DNA from: Thermoplasmatota archaeon
Lineage (GTDB): Archaea > Thermoplasmatota > Thermoplasmata > Thermoplasmatales > Thermoplasmataceae
Assembly (NCBI GenBank): GCA_023381355.1
Contig: JAMCUL010000012.1
Location: 1 to 64,000, forward strand
Direction: 5' to 3'
DNA length: 64,000 nt
Shown here piece after piece: positions 26,857 to 35,152 of the stretch; within the stretch, counting starts at the first letter, position 1, and every line of letters starts with the position of its first letter. The position numbers were made by a program, and so were the translations under genes. Below the pieces are notes generated by a model. That model was not told the DNA's origin. It ran no database searches and saw only the letters and a program-made list of their open reading frames with translations.

Positions 26857-27542
26857 CTGAGCAGGACAGGAAGCTTGAGCAGATGCAGCGGCAGAAGGAA
26901 ATGACAAAATCACTCTACAAGTTTCAGGGTTTATATTTCCTGGTATTCATTTTCAGTATAGTCGTCATATACATATTGCCAGTGAGGGACGCCATAGGCA
27001 GTGCATTCCAGTTCGTGCTTGGGCCACTCATAGGTTTTGGCTATAAATATCCAGTACTGACCATAACACTTTCAGGTATCATAACCGGTCTTGTAAGCGG
27101 TATACCGAGATATTTCTTTACGGACTGGGTTAAAATAGGAAAGGCGCAGACAAGACAGAGGGCATTCAGCCAGGCAATGTCGAAAGCTTACAGGGACAAT
27201 GACAGGGATAAGGTGAACAAATTGAACAAGATGAGGCAGGATATGATGCTTGAACAACAGGCAACCCAGATGGCGAGCACAACGCCTCTCATATTTCTCT
27301 CAATGTTCACGCTTCTTATCTTCGTCTGGCTCTACTATTTCCTATCAAACCTTAAATTCCCTTATGTGTCCTTCCCATGGGCATCCAATACAAACCTCAA
27401 TGCGGTACTCGGATTCTTCCCAAGCTGGATCATAATATCGTTCATGTCAAACATGGTTGTGGGATACTTCATAACAATGGTCATTAAATACGTGGATTTC
27501 TCCTACAAAATCAGAAAGGAGGAGGCCGAATACCCTGCATGA
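26853..27542 (+). CDS. EMC3/Get1/YidC-like membrane insertase (DUF106 family)
   Basis: A 229-residue membrane protein of the Oxa1 superfamily that likely inserts tail-anchored or small membrane proteins beside the Sec translocon. It has one N-terminal helix (about 27-47), a second at about 67-85, a cytoplasmic coiled coil rich in Lys/Arg/Asp (about 95-140, with SKAYRDNDRDKVNKLNKM), then two or three helices. This order matches archaeal DUF106 proteins. It is coupled to adkA and cmk by 4-nt overlaps. Confidence 0.9.
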   Translation: MTEQDRKLEQMQRQKEMTKSLYKFQGLYFLVFIFSIVVIYILPVRDAIGSAFQFVLGPLIGFGYKYPVLTITLSGIITGLVSGIPRYFFTDWVKIGKAQTRQRAFSQAMSKAYRDNDRDKVNKLNKMRQDMMLEQQATQMASTTPLIFLSMFTLLIFVWLYYFLSNLKFPYVSFPWASNTNLNAVLGFFPSWIIISFMSNMVVGYFITMVIKYVDFSYKIRKEEAEYPA

Positions 27543-28066
27543 GAATAACTGTTAGCGGCCATATTGGAAGTGGCAAGTCTACAGTTTCAAATTTCCTTGG
27601 ACAGCTTACCGGTTTCAAGGTATATTCAGGAGGCTTTTTTTTCAGGAAGCTTGCAGAAGATCGGGGAATGACCATAGAGGAATTCAATAAGTTTGCTGAG
27701 AACGACGATACCATGGACTTCATTCTAAACAGGGAAATAGAGGTCTTCCTGAGGGATAATGATAATATAATCGTGGAGTCAAGGCTCAGCGGCTGGATTG
27801 CTCACTCGTCTGGAATAGATGCATTCAAGGTATTTCTTGACGCACCCCTTGATGAGAGAATCCGGCGGGTAGGAATCCGGGAAACATCTCCTGATATCAG
27901 AAACAGGGTTATATCAAGGGAAGAGTCGGAGGATCTCCGTTTCAGGAACTACTTCAATTTTGATATGGATGATAAAAGCATATATGATGCAGTAATAGAT
28001 ACCACAGAAGGTGGAGCAGATTATGTTGCAAAAAAAATCTACAGTATCATCTTTCCCCATGGGTGA
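27539..28066 (+). CDS. cmk: Cytidylate kinase
   Basis: A 175-residue archaeal CMP kinase that phosphorylates CMP/dCMP. The P-loop is GHIGSGKST (residues 7-15); YSGGFFFRKLA and IVESRLSGW follow, with REESEDLRFRNYF as the lid. It lies in the conserved order adkA-DUF106-cmk-cbf5. It overlaps the preceding gene by 4 nt and cbf5 by 8 nt. Confidence 0.94.
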   Translation: MRITVSGHIGSGKSTVSNFLGQLTGFKVYSGGFFFRKLAEDRGMTIEEFNKFAENDDTMDFILNREIEVFLRDNDNIIVESRLSGWIAHSSGIDAFKVFLDAPLDERIRRVGIRETSPDIRNRVISREESEDLRFRNYFNFDMDDKSIYDAVIDTTEGGADYVAKKIYSIIFPHG

Positions 28067-29108
28067 GGAAGGCTGTTTCCTGTGCATAGACAAACCAAAG
28101 GGACCTACGAGCCATCAGGTGGATCACTGGGTCAGGGAAATAACCGGAGTTGAGAAGGTTGGCCACGTGGGAACCCTTGATCCACAGGCGACAGGGCTGC
28201 TCGTGATGGCCATGGGGAAGGCTGTCAGGCTGGTTGAGATAGCCCATGAGCAACCGAAGGAATACATTGCCTCAATGAAGCTCCACAGCCAGGTTGACGA
28301 GAAGAGCATAAGGGATGTCTTCAATATTTTCACCGGAACAATCTATCAGCTCCCTCCACTTAAGAGCGCCGTGGTAAGAAGGATTCGTCCTAAGAAGATC
28401 TATGAACTTGAAATTATGGAGATCGATGACAGGGATATTCTTTTCAGGGTAAAGTGCGAATCAGGAACATATGTGAGGACACTCTGCCTTGACATCGGCT
28501 ATATACTTGGAACAAGGGCTAACATGACAGATCTCAGAAGGACCAGCACCCTTCCTTTTACAGAGAAGGACTGCATTACCCTCCAGCAGCTGAGTGATTA
28601 CATGATTCTTGCGCAAAAGGGGAACGACAAGCTTCTGAGGGCAGCCATATATTCTCCCTCTTTCCTCTTCTCCCCATATCCAAAGGTGGTTGTGAAGGAT
28701 TCAGCAGTTGGAACAATCTCACACGGTTCGGATCTCTATCCGGGCGGGCTCAAGGCTATAATAGGAAACCCACTGGAAGGTGACAGGGTTGGTGTTTTCT
28801 CGGAAGGGGGAAAGCTTGTTGGCACTGGAAAGATGCTAATTTCATATAACCAGATCATGGAGACCAAGATTGTGGATTTTGACAGGGTACTTGTAGATCC
28901 AGGACCGGCAAAGCACATGAAAACTGAGCCAGAGAAGGTAAAGCCTGAAGTCCGGACATATGGTGACAGGGGCAGCAGGCCGAGGAAGAATGATGCATAC
29001 AGCAGGCAACCTGACAGAAATCATCATGGATCGTCGCATGAGAAGCGCAACTTCAGTGGAAATGAGCGTGCAAGAAGGCCAGAACAGAGGGAAAGAAGGA
29101 GGCGCTGA
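28059..29108 (+). CDS. cbf5: tRNA/rRNA pseudouridine synthase Cbf5 with a basic C-terminal tail
   Basis: Catalytic subunit of H/ACA ribonucleoprotein; it also modifies tRNA U55. The catalytic Asp is in HVGTLDPQATGLL and the Tyr/Arg loop is SGTYVRTLC. A PUA domain begins near KVVVKDSAVGTISHGSDLY and ends near residue 275. About 65 residues follow that are rich in Arg, Lys, His and Asn (for example RPEQRERRRR at the very end). Archaeal Cbf5 normally stops soon after PUA, so the tail resembles the low-complexity arms of eukaryotic dyskerin. The start is ATG 28059, overlapping the cmk stop by 8 nt. Nop10 is encoded at 33869. Confidence 0.94.
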   Translation: MGEEGCFLCIDKPKGPTSHQVDHWVREITGVEKVGHVGTLDPQATGLLVMAMGKAVRLVEIAHEQPKEYIASMKLHSQVDEKSIRDVFNIFTGTIYQLPPLKSAVVRRIRPKKIYELEIMEIDDRDILFRVKCESGTYVRTLCLDIGYILGTRANMTDLRRTSTLPFTEKDCITLQQLSDYMILAQKGNDKLLRAAIYSPSFLFSPYPKVVVKDSAVGTISHGSDLYPGGLKAIIGNPLEGDRVGVFSEGGKLVGTGKMLISYNQIMETKIVDFDRVLVDPGPAKHMKTEPEKVKPEVRTYGDRGSRPRKNDAYSRQPDRNHHGSSHEKRNFSGNERARRPEQRERRRR

Positions 29109-29112
29109 CCTG

Positions 29113-29904
29113 ATGCATGAATACAGGAAATGGTATGGAAAGAATGTGAATGGCGAGTTTGCCTGGTATGCTGGCCTTGAGGATGATCCTCAGGCGGTTT
29201 TTGAAAAACTATCTGGGGGCATGGATGTACAGACCGTAAGGGAGAAACCTGGAAGCATGCCTGACCTGAGGGAGGCAATGATCGGGTATGGAAAGACCTG
29301 CCTCAAAAACTCCCTGGGGGAAGACTGGAAACTTGTGAAACTGATTAACGTGTACTTCTCAATGGACGAACTAATCAATACGCTTTATGAAAAGTCCCTT
29401 TCCCTTTCGCTTATTACCGGGGAGCATAACGGGAAGGAGCAGTTTTTCCGTGATCTTGCTGGCAGCGGGAATGAGGGAATGAAGACGATCGGGAACCTCG
29501 GTAATGAGATGATCCTGCGCAGGGAGGAACTGTGGGGTGACATCCAGAGGAAGATGGAGGCAATACTCCCCGGTTCATGCCGGCTCGCGGGCACATTAAC
29601 TGTGGCAGAGCTCCTTGCCCATTTTGGGAACATGGAGAGGCTTGCAATGAGCCGATCATCATCAATACAGATGGCCGGAGCTGAAAAATCACTTTTTATA
29701 AGCAAGATGAAGGGCGTGAAAAATCCAAAATATGGACTCATATATAAGTGCCCTGTTGTTTCATCTGCTCCTGCACCGAAGAGGGGAAAGGTCGCAAGGA
29801 AACTCGCAGGAAAACTTACAATCTGCATCAGGGCAGATTTTTCAGGGAATCCCATTCAGGAAGACCAGATAGATAGAATGAAGGAGAAGGTAACTCAGGC
29901 CTGA
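29113..29904 (+). CDS. Nop5/Nop56-Nop58-like C/D RNP protein, short form
   Basis: Scaffold of the box C/D methylation particle. The C-terminal Nop domain is clear: ELLAHFGNMERLAMSRSSSIQMAGAEKSLF, then PKYGLIYKCPVV and the KRGKVARKLAGKLTICIRADF region that binds L7Ae-RNA. A helical region precedes it (about residues 75-160). At 263 residues it is much shorter than the usual archaeal 370-400, mainly through a reduced N-terminal, fibrillarin-binding part. The start at ATG 29113 is 5 nt after cbf5; an earlier in-frame ATG would lie in the cbf5 tail and reads as non-family. Fibrillarin is not in this window. The 3' end overlaps convergent purF by 10 nt. Confidence 0.85.
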   Translation: MHEYRKWYGKNVNGEFAWYAGLEDDPQAVFEKLSGGMDVQTVREKPGSMPDLREAMIGYGKTCLKNSLGEDWKLVKLINVYFSMDELINTLYEKSLSLSLITGEHNGKEQFFRDLAGSGNEGMKTIGNLGNEMILRREELWGDIQRKMEAILPGSCRLAGTLTVAELLAHFGNMERLAMSRSSSIQMAGAEKSLFISKMKGVKNPKYGLIYKCPVVSSAPAPKRGKVARKLAGKLTICIRADFSGNPIQEDQIDRMKEKVTQA

Positions 29905-31337
29905 TCAAGTGTTGCCTGCCTTACCTCAAGCTCGCCTTCAACTTTTATGGGATATCTTGCAGTAAGGCATCCCAGGCATAGCTCACGTTCGGTCATCCCT
30001 ATGCCTTTCATGAGTCCATTCATTGAAAGATATGCAACGGAATCAGCCCCTATGATCTGCGCCACCTCCTCCATTGACTTATTCAATGCAATGAACTGAT
30101 CCCTCGTCTTCATGTCTATTCCAAAGTAGCATGGAGAGATTATGGGGGGAGCGCCTATCCTGACATGAACTTCAGTGGCACCCGCATTCCTTAGAATCCC
30201 AACTATACGTTTCATTGTAGTACCGCGAACGATACTGTCATCCACAAGGACAATCCTCTTGCCTTCAACAACACTCTTAATCGGGTTCAGTTTTATCTTG
30301 ATTGCCGTATCCCTGTTGTTTTCGCCGGGCATTATGAAAGTTCTCTCCGAATACCTGTTCTTGAATAATCCCTCACTGTACTCAATGCCCGACTGCAGTG
30401 CATATCCAAGGGCCTGTGTTCTCCCAGAATCCGGAACAGGGATGACAATGTCGGCCGTGACGGGGAATTCCTTTGCAAGTTCCATCCCCATCTTCAGTCT
30501 TGCATCATATACCTCCTGCTTGTCAATAATGCTGTCCGGTCTTGCGAAGTAAACCCATTCAAACATGCAGTGGGAAAGCCTTGGAGATGGGTTCTTTATG
30601 AGGCTCGTGTAGGTTCCGTCCATAAACTCTATGACCTCACCTGGATCCACATCCCTTATTATCGTGCCACCAAGTACATCAATCGCGGAGCTTTCTGAGG
30701 CAACAATATAATCATTCCCCACTTTACCAAGTATGAGTGGCCTGAATCCCATCGGGTCCCTGAGGGCATACATTTTCCCCTGTACGAGGAGGATGGCAGA
30801 ATAAGATCCCTTGAGGATATCCATTGAACTCCTGAGACCTGCCCTCGTTCCCTTCAGTTTCATCTCCCTTGCAATAATGTTGAGCATTACTTCCGTATCC
30901 GTTTTTGTGAGAAATGGAACTCCCTTCTCCTTCAATTCCTCGCGTAACGCATTGTGGTTAACAATTTCGCCATTATGTGCAAGCGCCATGTCACCATTCG
31001 AGGTCGATATCAAAAATGGGCCCGCTCCTGTAAGGTTTTTCTGTCCCGCAGTGGAATATCTGTTATGACCTATTCCTGTATTTCCCTGAGGAACCTGACC
31101 ACTCTCAATATACGGCCTGAAACCCTCAAAAACATAACCATCCACCTTGAGTAAATTCACCCTTCTTCCATCAAAAATTGCAACTCCAGAGGCCTCCTGG
31201 CCACGGTGTTGAAGCGTTCTCAGTGAAACGTAGAGCTTATCAAAAGCTCCACTTGTGCCATAGTAACCAACTACGGCACAGTTCTCACTTGGTTTTAGCC
31301 CAGTTATAGGATCGAAGTTTTGGGGCTGGGAAGCCAC
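29895..31337 (-). CDS. purF: Amidophosphoribosyltransferase
   Basis: First committed step of purine synthesis: PRPP + glutamine to phosphoribosylamine. The Ntn-hydrolase nucleophile is Cys20 in NCAVVGYYG, implying removal of a 19-residue propeptide. GIGHNRYST and the glutamine-binding NGDMALAHNGEIVNH follow. The PRPP loop is VLVDDSIVRGTT. Cys residues in SHCMFEW, SPCYFG and CLGC fit the 4Fe-4S type enzyme. The only in-frame start is GTG 31337, which lies inside eL37 in another frame (53-nt overlap). It is the last gene of the LSm-eL37-purF operon. Confidence 0.94.
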   Translation of the reverse strand: MASQPQNFDPITGLKPSENCAVVGYYGTSGAFDKLYVSLRTLQHRGQEASGVAIFDGRRVNLLKVDGYVFEGFRPYIESGQVPQGNTGIGHNRYSTAGQKNLTGAGPFLISTSNGDMALAHNGEIVNHNALREELKEKGVPFLTKTDTEVMLNIIAREMKLKGTRAGLRSSMDILKGSYSAILLVQGKMYALRDPMGFRPLILGKVGNDYIVASESSAIDVLGGTIIRDVDPGEVIEFMDGTYTSLIKNPSPRLSHCMFEWVYFARPDSIIDKQEVYDARLKMGMELAKEFPVTADIVIPVPDSGRTQALGYALQSGIEYSEGLFKNRYSERTFIMPGENNRDTAIKIKLNPIKSVVEGKRIVLVDDSIVRGTTMKRIVGILRNAGATEVHVRIGAPPIISPCYFGIDMKTRDQFIALNKSMEEVAQIIGADSVAYLSMNGLMKGIGMTERELCLGCLTARYPIKVEGELEVRQATLDQA

Positions 31338-31449
31338 AGTGAGCGCACCTCTTTTCTCTTACGTGGTAAGAGTGATGTCCACATCTTCTGCATCTGATGT
31401 GAACCTTCTTGTTGTTCATCTTTCCCATTACTGCTGTTCCATTACTCAT
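31285..31449 (-). CDS. rpl37e: Ribosomal protein eL37
   Basis: A 54-residue zinc-ribbon large-subunit protein, too short for ordinary ORF cut-offs. It has CRRCGHHSYHVREKRCAHCG, the C-x2-C..C-x2-C pattern, followed by family-typical PAPKLRSYNWAKTK. The ATG at 31449 overlaps the LSm stop as ATGA. Its last 53 nt also encode the start of purF in a different frame. LSm-eL37 adjacency is common in archaea. Confidence 0.94.
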   Translation of the reverse strand: MSNGTAVMGKMNNKKVHIRCRRCGHHSYHVREKRCAHCGFPAPKLRSYNWAKTK

Positions 31450-31700
31450 TGGTCATCACCTTTTGATGGGGACACATATATCACGTTGTCCCCTCTTACA
31501 AGTATCCTGTTATGGAAACTCTTGGCCTCACCGTTTATTATCTCGCTGGCGTTTCTCAGAACGAGATTCATGTATACGTCATTACCTTCTAGGATACCTG
31601 AATATCCTCTGTTTCCCTTGACGTCAACAAGAACGTTCTTTTCTGCTGAGTTTCTTAAAACGTCCAGCGGTTTATTTCCTGTATCTGGATTTTTTGGCAT
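31446..31700 (-). CDS. Sm-like archaeal protein (LSm)
   Basis: An 84-residue Sm-fold protein that forms heptameric rings and binds U-rich RNA. Sm1 is VLVDVKGNRGYSGILEGNDVYMNLVL and Sm2 contains RILVRGDNVIYVSP. The start is ATG 31700 (MPKNPDTG..); the frame continues upstream but is Phe/Ile-rich and non-family. A BoxA 27-33 nt upstream supports this start. It is the first gene of the operon with eL37 and purF. Confidence 0.94.
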   Translation of the reverse strand: MPKNPDTGNKPLDVLRNSAEKNVLVDVKGNRGYSGILEGNDVYMNLVLRNASEIINGEAKSFHNRILVRGDNVIYVSPSKGDDQ

Positions 31701-31726
31701 ACTGATTATAGGCTTATAGAACTGGC

Positions 31727-31733
31727 ATATAAA
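31727..31733 (-). promoter_or_regulatory. BoxA of the LSm-eL37-purF operon
   Basis: TTTATAT on the minus strand, centred about 29 nt before the LSm ATG. Confidence 0.55.
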
Positions 31734-32604
31734 AAAATATCTAAAGAAATACGAATTCAGGATAATGTTGAAATGCAGGGCCAAAAACATTTAGTCCGGC
31801 AGGGTCGAAGGAATGCACTTCAGTCAGGGTGTTGATGCAAATTTCTCTATTTTTTGCAATTATATACTGGAAAACATCCTTTGTTATAAGCGGGAAAATT
31901 CATTTTTAGCCGATCTACATTCGGAGTCACCAGATAAATAAGGGCTGTTCCTTGCTGTTAATCCTGGCAATCATTCATACCTTCATGACTCAGGTATTTG
32001 CTGAAACATCAATCTTTTCAAGTTATATTTGCCTCAATTTCGGTAACAGAATGCATGACGCAAGTGGGCAATTACATAAACGCTCAGCCCGGGCATATGG
32101 GATAAATCACTTCAAAAAGCATCATTCCAGAAGATTCATATTGAGGAAGATACAGTAGGAGGGGAAGAAATTAAATATCGCTTTTAATGTGCCGCATGAA
32201 ATATGGGTTGAATGAGAAATGGATTACTGTTAGTCCCATCTGCCTTAATTATGTATTATCTTAAAGTGGTTTCAAGGGAAATCCAGAATGAAGCCATATC
32301 CTCGGCCGGTCAAATTTGGGTCCATGGCAGTAAGCCACCTGGCAGAATCACAGTAATTATAAGGCTAAACGATATCAAAGTTACCAAAAAAAGACATGAA
32401 AAAATCACACAATGAGATGTCAATTACACTGATATTTTCATCTCAGATTGAATGAATTTCACTAATAGAGGGATTTAGATTCTCGAGTTGGAGAGCATAA
32501 ATGAAGGTGCAGGCAACCCAGAAGGAAAAATGATTCATTTCTGAATAAATACTTATATGGATAATGAATACTGGTAAAATCAACACTCAAGTTTGATATT
32601 TAAG
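31734..32604. other. Long intergenic region between divergent units
   Basis: About 870 nt without a supported gene between the divergent LSm and eL42 operons. A + frame at 32212-32415 (67 codons, hydrophobic start) has a TTTTAAT element about 26 nt upstream and could be a small membrane protein, but composition and lack of any family make it weak. A self-complementary GCCCGGGC lies at 32087-32094. No tRNA, SRP RNA or RNase P RNA was recognised. Confidence 0.3.
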
Positions 32605-32614
32605 GGTGAATGTA

Positions 32615-32899
32615 GTGAAAATGCCAAAGAATATGAAGATGTACTGCAAATACTGCAAGGAGCACACAAACCACGAGGTAGAGAGGGTAAGAAAGAGGAA
32701 GGCGAGTGAACTCAGGGCAGGTCAGAGGAGATTCAGGAGAGTAACCTCAGGTTTCGGAGGTTTTCCAAGACCCAGATTCGAGGGAAGGGAAAAGCCAACC
32801 AAGAGAGTCAGCATCAGGTACAGGTGCCTGAAGTGCAAGAGGGCTACGACAAGTCCAACCCAGAGGGCAAAGAAATTCGAGATTGTTGAGGTGAGATAA
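32615..32899 (+). CDS. rpl44e: Ribosomal protein eL42 (L44e)
   Basis: A 94-residue zinc-binding large-subunit protein at the E site. It has MYCKYCKEHTNHEV and a second Cys pair in RYRCLKCKRATTSPTQRAKKFEIVEV. GTG 32615 aligns exactly with the family start (MK-x-PK..YC) and has a GGGTGA Shine-Dalgarno 5 nt upstream, so I prefer it to the GTG at 32606 or ATG at 32621. It overlaps eS27 by one base. Confidence 0.94.
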   Translation: MKMPKNMKMYCKYCKEHTNHEVERVRKRKASELRAGQRRFRRVTSGFGGFPRPRFEGREKPTKRVSIRYRCLKCKRATTSPTQRAKKFEIVEVR

Positions 32900-33096
32900 T
32901 GGCAGAGAAGGAAATGAAGAAACTCAAGGGAAAGCAAAACAGGTTCATCAAGATAAAGTGTCCTGAGTGTGGAAATGAGCAGATTACATTCACAAGGGCC
33001 TCAAGCAACGTGACTTGTCATATTTGCGGGGCTGAAATAGTTAAACCAACCGGTGGCCTGATTAAAACATCAGGTGAGATTGTAGAAGAATACTGA
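32899..33096 (+). CDS. rps27e: Ribosomal protein eS27
   Basis: A 65-residue zinc-ribbon small-subunit protein: IKCPECGNEQITFTRASSNVTCHICG holds four Cys in two C-x2-C pairs. Its ATG shares a base with the eL42 stop and its stop shares a base with the aIF2-alpha start. Confidence 0.95.
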   Translation: MAEKEMKKLKGKQNRFIKIKCPECGNEQITFTRASSNVTCHICGAEIVKPTGGLIKTSGEIVEEY

Positions 33097-33872
33097 TGAA
33101 TATGGAAACTGAGATACCTGAGGAAGGTGACCTTGTTGTCGTCACCATTTTGAAGGTCGACAAATTTAGTGCAGACGTAAGGCTGGATGAATATCCCGGG
33201 GTGAATGGGTATATTCACATATCAGAGGTTGCCAGCGGATGGGTCAAGTTCATTCGTGATCATCTGAGAGAGGGCCAGAAGACTGTTTGCAAGGTTCTTC
33301 AGGTTGATCCTAAGAGGCGGGTTGTTGAATTATCGCTGAAGAGGGTAAATGAGCACCAGAAGAGAGACAAGATTTCTCAATGGAAAAATGACCAGAAAGC
33401 CGATAAGCTTATGGAGATAGTTGCCCAGAATTTGAAGAAGAAGACGGAGCAGTGCATGGAGGAATTTGGCAACGATCTCATTCAGAAATATGGCTCTCTA
33501 TACGAAGCATTCGAGGAGGCATCAAGTGAGGGAGACGAATTCATGAAAGGTACGAGAGCAAAGTGGAGAACCGCTTTCATAAAGGTTGCAGAACAGAATG
33601 TTGCCTCTCCTTTTGTGAAGATTGGAGGAAAGATGGAAATGTATTCCCTTGCATCTGATGGCATAGATAAAGTCAAGGCATGCCTTGCGGCTGGCCAGAG
33701 AGAAGGGGTTCAGATCCAGTATGCAGGTGCTCCCAGATATCTCATAAAAGTAAAAAGCCGTGAATTCAAGGAAGCAGAAGATATCCTAAAAAATTCTATC
33801 CAGAATATGCAGGAAAGTTCCAAGAAGCTGGGTGTATCTTTTGAGTTTGAAAGGGAAAGTAAGGAAAAATGA
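33096..33872 (+). CDS. eif2a: Translation initiation factor 2 alpha subunit
   Basis: A 258-residue subunit of the aIF2 heterotrimer that brings Met-tRNAi to the small subunit. An S1/OB domain fills residues 10-85 (EGDLVVVTILKVDKFSADV.., YIHISEV), a helical domain follows, and the C-terminal alpha-beta domain (from about 170) binds aIF2-gamma. Order eL42-eS27-aIF2alpha-Nop10-PAC2 is a conserved archaeal cluster. The start could be ATG 33096 or the ATG two codons later. Confidence 0.95.
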   Translation: MNMETEIPEEGDLVVVTILKVDKFSADVRLDEYPGVNGYIHISEVASGWVKFIRDHLREGQKTVCKVLQVDPKRRVVELSLKRVNEHQKRDKISQWKNDQKADKLMEIVAQNLKKKTEQCMEEFGNDLIQKYGSLYEAFEEASSEGDEFMKGTRAKWRTAFIKVAEQNVASPFVKIGGKMEMYSLASDGIDKVKACLAAGQREGVQIQYAGAPRYLIKVKSREFKEAEDILKNSIQNMQESSKKLGVSFEFERESKEK

Positions 33873-34027
33873 AGGGAGTTATCAGGAAATGTCCGGTCTG
33901 TGGATTATACACACTGAAGGATGAATGTCCTAAATGCCAGAAAAGCACTGTTGTGGCAGGCCCACCTAAGTATTCTACTTCTGACAGGTTCCAGAAATAC
34001 AGGCTAGAAGAACTGGAGAAGATTTAA
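33869..34027 (+). CDS. nop10: H/ACA RNP protein Nop10
   Basis: A 52-residue protein, too short for ordinary ORF cut-offs. It has CPVCGLYTLKDECPKCQ (zinc ribbon with C-x2-C and C-x2-C) followed by PPKYSTSDRFQKYR, the family linear part that lies along Cbf5. The ATG at 33869 overlaps the aIF2-alpha stop by 4 nt. The PAC2 gene starts one base after its TAA. Confidence 0.95.
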   Translation: MKGVIRKCPVCGLYTLKDECPKCQKSTVVAGPPKYSTSDRFQKYRLEELEKI

Positions 34028-34028
34028 A

Positions 34029-34790
34029 ATGGATAGAATAGTAATTAAAAAAATAGAAGAAAATATAACGTTCGAAAGTCCACCGGTATTGGTATGTGGG
34101 CTTCCCGGAATAGGAAACGTGGCAAGGCTTGCCGTGGACTACATTGTAGAGAAACTGAAGATGTCCAAGATATATGATATCTACTCCACACATCTTCCCG
34201 CACAGGTTTTCGTTAATTCAAACGGAACAGCATTTCTTCCAAAGAACAGCGTATATATGAAGAACATCTCCAAGAAGAAGAGCATGATCATCTTTACCGG
34301 AGACTTCCAGGGAAATACGCCAGAAGGCCAGTATGAAATTGGAGAAACAATCCTCAACATCGCCAGGGAAAACGGCGTCAAGACCGTTTACACACTTGGA
34401 GGATATGGGATAGGTAAGCTTGTAGAGAATCCAAGGATCCTTGGTGCGGTTACAAACCTGAAGATCAGGAAGAAGCTTGAATCCGCAGGCGTCATATTCT
34501 CAGAGAATGAGCCAGGTGGTGGAATCATAGGGTCTGCTGGTGTAATTATGGGACTTGCCGGCGAGTTCTATGGCATGGATGCTGCCTGCATAATGGGTGA
34601 GACCTCAGGATATTTTACGGATCCCAAGGCCGCTCTTGCGATTATCCGGACTCTTTCAACCCTGGTTGGTTTCAGGATCAATCTCAAGGAGATGGAAGAA
34701 AGGAGCAAGAATATCGAGCAGCTAACGGAGAAGATGCAGGGTGAGATGCAGGAACGCAGCCAGAAGGATGATCTCGGATATTTCGTCTAG
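34029..34790 (+). CDS. PAC2-family proteasome assembly chaperone
   Basis: A 253-residue protein of the PAC2 fold, related to archaeal PbaB and eukaryotic PAC2. It has LVCGLPGIGNVARLAVDYIVEKL near residue 22, TLGGYGIGKLVENPR, and GGGIIGSAGVIMGLAGEFYG in the middle. A C-terminal Met/Glu/Gln-rich helix (EQLTEKMQGEM) is typical. Found after Nop10 in many archaea. Probable role: help 20S proteasome or ATPase assembly. Confidence 0.9.
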   Translation: MDRIVIKKIEENITFESPPVLVCGLPGIGNVARLAVDYIVEKLKMSKIYDIYSTHLPAQVFVNSNGTAFLPKNSVYMKNISKKKSMIIFTGDFQGNTPEGQYEIGETILNIARENGVKTVYTLGGYGIGKLVENPRILGAVTNLKIRKKLESAGVIFSENEPGGGIIGSAGVIMGLAGEFYGMDAACIMGETSGYFTDPKAALAIIRTLSTLVGFRINLKEMEERSKNIEQLTEKMQGEMQERSQKDDLGYFV

Positions 34791-34878
34791 ACGTATAATA
34801 TCGTGATAATCCAAATAAAATCAATTTCAGTTCATCCTGTAATATTTGATTATGAATTTGCGGGGGAAGGGATGAATT
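34791..34878. other. Convergent intergenic, 3' of the PAC2 operon
   Basis: AT-rich. A weak box C/D-like arrangement (GGATGAA at about 34870, CTGA near 34908) was noted but is not convincing. Confidence 0.2.
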
Positions 34879-35022
34879 TTATCCGAAATGGGAATCAATG
34901 TTATCTCTGAATGATATTGCGGAAACTATCCCATTTGTAAACATATAATTGTTCCCAATCTTCTTGGCCACTACATTTTTTAAATCCTCCTTTACCAGTA
35001 TTCCCCTTGTCCATTCCTCCAT
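34879..35022 (-). CDS. Small hypothetical protein (47 aa)
   Basis: A minus-strand ATG frame with normal coding character: MEEWTRGILVKEDLKNVV, then a short Gly/Asn turn and IVSAISFRDNIDSHFG. The pattern is strand-helix-strand-like with mixed charge. It sits alone between the P-type ATPase and PAC2 genes. No clear BoxA lies at -26 and I recognise no family. Confidence 0.33.
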   Translation of the reverse strand: MEEWTRGILVKEDLKNVVAKKIGNNYMFTNGIVSAISFRDNIDSHFG

Positions 35023-35105
35023 ATATTACAAAATCGGTCATAGCGACATATTGACATTGCCTCCAAGAATGCATTAGAAATATATTGTGTGAATAACTGT
35101 TCCCC

Positions 35106-35113
35106 AAAAAAAA
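35106..35113 (-). terminator. Oligo-T terminator of the P-type ATPase gene
   Basis: Eight T on the minus strand about 40 nt after the ATPase stop, the usual archaeal oligo-T termination signal. Confidence 0.45.
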
Positions 35114-35152
35114 CAAGTGAATAGGGGTTATAAAATCTAAATCACGGTTCCT

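Noticed and set aside
32212..32415. 67-codon + frame between LSm and eL42
   Set aside because: Although a TTTTAAT element sits about 26 nt upstream, the sequence has no coherent helix or domain pattern; mentioned only within the intergenic entry.
34865..34915. Possible box C/D sRNA between PAC2 and the P-type ATPase gene
   Set aside because: Only a partial C box (GGATGAA) and one CTGA; no matching C'/D' pair at guide spacing.
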